From Pseudomonas schmalbachii (GTDB taxonomy: Bacteria; Pseudomonadota; Gammaproteobacteria; Pseudomonadales; Pseudomonadaceae), in contig NZ_JAELYA010000002.1 of the NCBI RefSeq assembly GCF_017589465.1, positions 372,001-436,000 on the forward strand: 64,000 nt of DNA, in the 5' to 3' direction. Positions 63,001-64,000 of this stretch are shown here, piece by piece. Made by a program: the position numbers and the translations under genes. Every line of letters starts with the position of its first letter. The first letter of the stretch is position 1. The notes under the pieces were generated by a model. The model was not told the DNA's origin. It saw only the letters and a list, made by a program, of their open reading frames with translations, and ran no database searches.

Positions 63001-63863
63001 GGCGGGCGGTCGTCATAGGCCGCGGCCAGGCGCGGCGCATGCAGGCGCGCGGCAGCCGCCGTCGCTACGCCGCGCTCGACGGTCAGCCAGAGCTCGCCAC
63101 CCGCGCGGAGTTCGGACAGCTTCCATTGCCGGGTCAGACTCGGCGGCAGCCATTTCGACCAATCGCTCTGCGGCAGGCTGAGGTACGACTTGAGCGAACT
63201 GCGCCGCCAGTCGTCACGGTTCAGGCGGGTATCGATGCGCAGCGCCAGCGGCTGTCCGTCCGGCAGGTTGAGGCGGCCTTCCAGGCTCTGGCGCCGACCG
63301 ACGCCGTTGCGCAGGGTCAGTCCGACCTGGCTGAGCGCCACCGGCTCGGCATTGCGCGGCAGGAGAACGACCTGGCTGTCCAGCAGCGAGAGGCGGCGCG
63401 GCAACAGCAGCAGGTCGAGCAACTGGCGCGGGTCGCCACCTTCACGCCCAGCGGGCAGGCCCTCGACCTGCCAATGACTGCCCTCACCCTCGCGCAGGGC
63501 CAGGTGCAGGCCTTCCAGCTCCAGGTCAGCGACCTGCGGCTGGCGGGACAGCAGGCTGTCGAGCACATCCGGGGTCAGCCGGACCTGCTCCAGGCGCAGC
63601 AGGTTGGCGCCCTCGCCGATCTGGATATCGCGCGCGACCACCACCGGGCCGAAACCGCGCCAGCGGCCTTCGAGCGCACCGATCTGCACCGGCAAGCCGA
63701 GCCGCGCGGTCGCCCGCGTGGCCAGTTCCTCGCGGTATTCGCCGACCAGCGGCGCCAGTTGCCGCCCCAGGCTGACGTAGAGGGCGAGCAGTACCAGGCC
63801 GAGGGCGCAAAGCGCCAGGAGCACTCGCAGGGAGCTGGCTACCAGGCGGCCGAGGCGTTCCAT
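60039..63863 (-). CDS. yhdP: AsmA-like phospholipid-transport protein YhdP
   Basis: A 1274-residue envelope protein with one N-terminal membrane anchor (residues about 11-32) and a very long beta-rich periplasmic groove. VLLALYVSLGRQLAPLVGEYREEL at the start and the C-terminal AsmA-like region (LPLAALIVGAPAIGG) match YhdP, which with TamB and YdbH moves phospholipids to the outer membrane. It lies between rng and the nitrilase gene, the conserved arrangement. Confidence 0.93.
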   Translation of the reverse strand: MERLGRLVASSLRVLLALCALGLVLLALYVSLGRQLAPLVGEYREELATRATARLGLPVQIGALEGRWRGFGPVVVARDIQIGEGANLLRLEQVRLTPDVLDSLLSRQPQVADLELEGLHLALREGEGSHWQVEGLPAGREGGDPRQLLDLLLLPRRLSLLDSQVVLLPRNAEPVALSQVGLTLRNGVGRRQSLEGRLNLPDGQPLALRIDTRLNRDDWRRSSLKSYLSLPQSDWSKWLPPSLTRQWKLSELRAGGELWLTVERGVATAAAARLHAPRLAAAYDDRPPVVLGDLGVSLFLQRKGDDLRLRVANLAANLGDTRWGEAELELQHQLKGEERWQLRADRIDLAPLTSTVTALAPLPEVVVTWLAGLSPRGVLHNVNLDYWPQRTGAERVSYAMNLESAGVSAFHEVPAMENVSGTVNGNLGGGQFDASAQDFVFHLAHLFPQPWRYREAHARLFWRLDEQAFTFGSPLMRVEGEEGSLAGDMLIRLARDPAQEDYMDLRVGLRDGDARFTEKYLPTLLPAMNKNLAAWLKTAIKAGRVEQGYFQWQGSLNHGAAPESHAMSLYFKVHGGELDYQPGWPELSQADGEVLVEDSGVHISASSGRILQSQVRDVVVDIPHVEPGETTHLHINGDLVSSVGDGLKILQDSPIGAKQVFAGWQGEGALKGRLQLDIPLAREQAKNARVIVDFASDGARLRIPRPELDLTQLKGNFRYDTDSGLSAKNVSAQVLGSRVTGSIRAEGSRGNPRTRVLLAGQTPVKTLLDWAAVTQPLPLNGRVPYQLNLLLAGDDSQLLVGSNLQGVAIDLPAPFGKAADETRQSEWRMTLGGNERRYWATYADRASLAYSAPADRPLAGRGQLQLGGAPAVLPGASGLQVRGRVAELDADAWLAVARQYSKGGVQGAAGLLRGVDLQIDRFKGFGQSLDNLGVNLRRGGGGWQLGLVSRLASGQVNIPDASGRPLQVQLDRLDLPKSETDPAKDPSLAPDPLQNVDPRSLPAMDVAIKQILQGGKPIGAWSFNVRPTPAGVSFTNLNLDLRGLKVGGELRWEGQPGSTRSSYKGRLEGEELADVLKAWNFAPSVTSERFRIDATGSWPGSPAHISLRRFSGTLDASMRKGQFVEVEGSAQALRVFGLLNFNAINRRLRLDFSDLLGKGLSYDRVHGLLAATDGVYLTRQPLKVEGPSSDLELNGTLDLAHDNIDAKLLVTLPVSNNLPLAALIVGAPAIGGALFVVDKLLGDQVARFASVQYSVRGPWQNPRIAFEKPFEKPR

Positions 63864-63876
63864 TCAGCGCGGCGCC

Positions 63877-64000
63877 CTAGAGAAGGACCACGTCGTACTG
63901 TTCCTGGGAATACATCGGCTCGACCTGGAACTTGATGGTCCGGCCAATGAACATTTCCAGGTCCGCGACGTTTCCGGATTCCTCGTCGAGCAGGCGGTCG
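63877..64000 (-). CDS. rng: Ribonuclease G, C-terminal end
   Basis: Partial: the last 40 codons enter from the right edge. The readable end is DRLLDEESGNVADLEMFIG followed later by YSQEQYDVVLL, the C-terminus of RNase G (CafA). The yhdP start lies 13 bases after the stop, so they are one operon. Confidence 0.92.
   Translation of the reverse strand, partial: DRLLDEESGNVADLEMFIGRTIKFQVEPMYSQEQYDVVLL

Overview
This window is a GC-rich chromosomal segment of a Pseudomonas, most likely a member of the P. aeruginosa group. Nearly every protein is recognisable as the counterpart of a PAO1 housekeeping gene (icmP, mexVW, hemH, pagL, hemA-prfA-prmC, prs, cysDN, algW, mla, kds/lpt, rpoN, ptsN-rapZ-ptsO, fagA-fumC-sodM, tldD/pmbA). 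The species is not PAO1-like in gene order: as I remember the PAO1 map, three blocks are joined here that lie apart there (icmP-mexVW; hemH to tRNA-Met; cysN to rng).

Layout. 1-1139: a GIDE-domain membrane protein (cut by the left edge) and a LemA protein, minus strand. 1303-6554: an iron-acquisition cluster (imelysin IcmP, di-heme lipoprotein, second imelysin lipoprotein, DUF1513 protein) with two Fur-box candidates. 6905-11093: MexVW RND efflux pump. 11246-15835: a group resembling the light-responsive hemH locus of pseudomonads (ferrochelatase, YfcH-like epimerase, FAD oxidoreductase, MerR regulator) carrying TGTACA-type operator candidates but no photolyase gene. 16176-21542: pagL, then a tight minus-strand operon hemA-prfA-prmC-moeB-murI. 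21704-28615: TPR lipoprotein, lolB, ispE, two identical tRNA-Gln genes, prs, rplY, pth, ychF. 28809-29635: tRNA-Met followed by a YefM/YoeB toxin-antitoxin module with a canonical double TGTACA-like operator. 29797-32628: cysD-cysNC sulfate activation. 32937-36133: lytic transglycosylase, NIF3 protein and AlgW, the periplasmic protease of the alginate stress response. 36168-44243: a long minus-strand run mlaFEDCB, ibaG, murA, hisG, hisD, hisC.

44488-51604: a plus-strand cell-envelope and regulatory run kdsD-kdsC-lptC-lptA-lptB-rpoN-hpf-ptsN-rapZ-ptsO, linking LPS assembly, sigma-54 and the nitrogen PTS. 51714-55533: ZIP transporter and the Fur-boxed fagA-fumC-orfX-sodM iron-starvation operon. 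55649-64000: pmbA, yjgA (opposite strand), and rng-yhdP-nitrilase-tldD.

No prophage, insertion sequence with a transposase, or CRISPR array is visible. Non-coding interest lies in several palindromic intergenic repeats, including two related 142-143 bp elements with terminal inverted repeats at 12280-12422 and 38645-38786 in opposite orientation, and in operator candidates for Fur, YefM and the MerR regulator. The most unusual parts are the light-locus-like cluster without its photolyase and the toxin-antitoxin module sitting at a tRNA-Met that coincides with a synteny junction.
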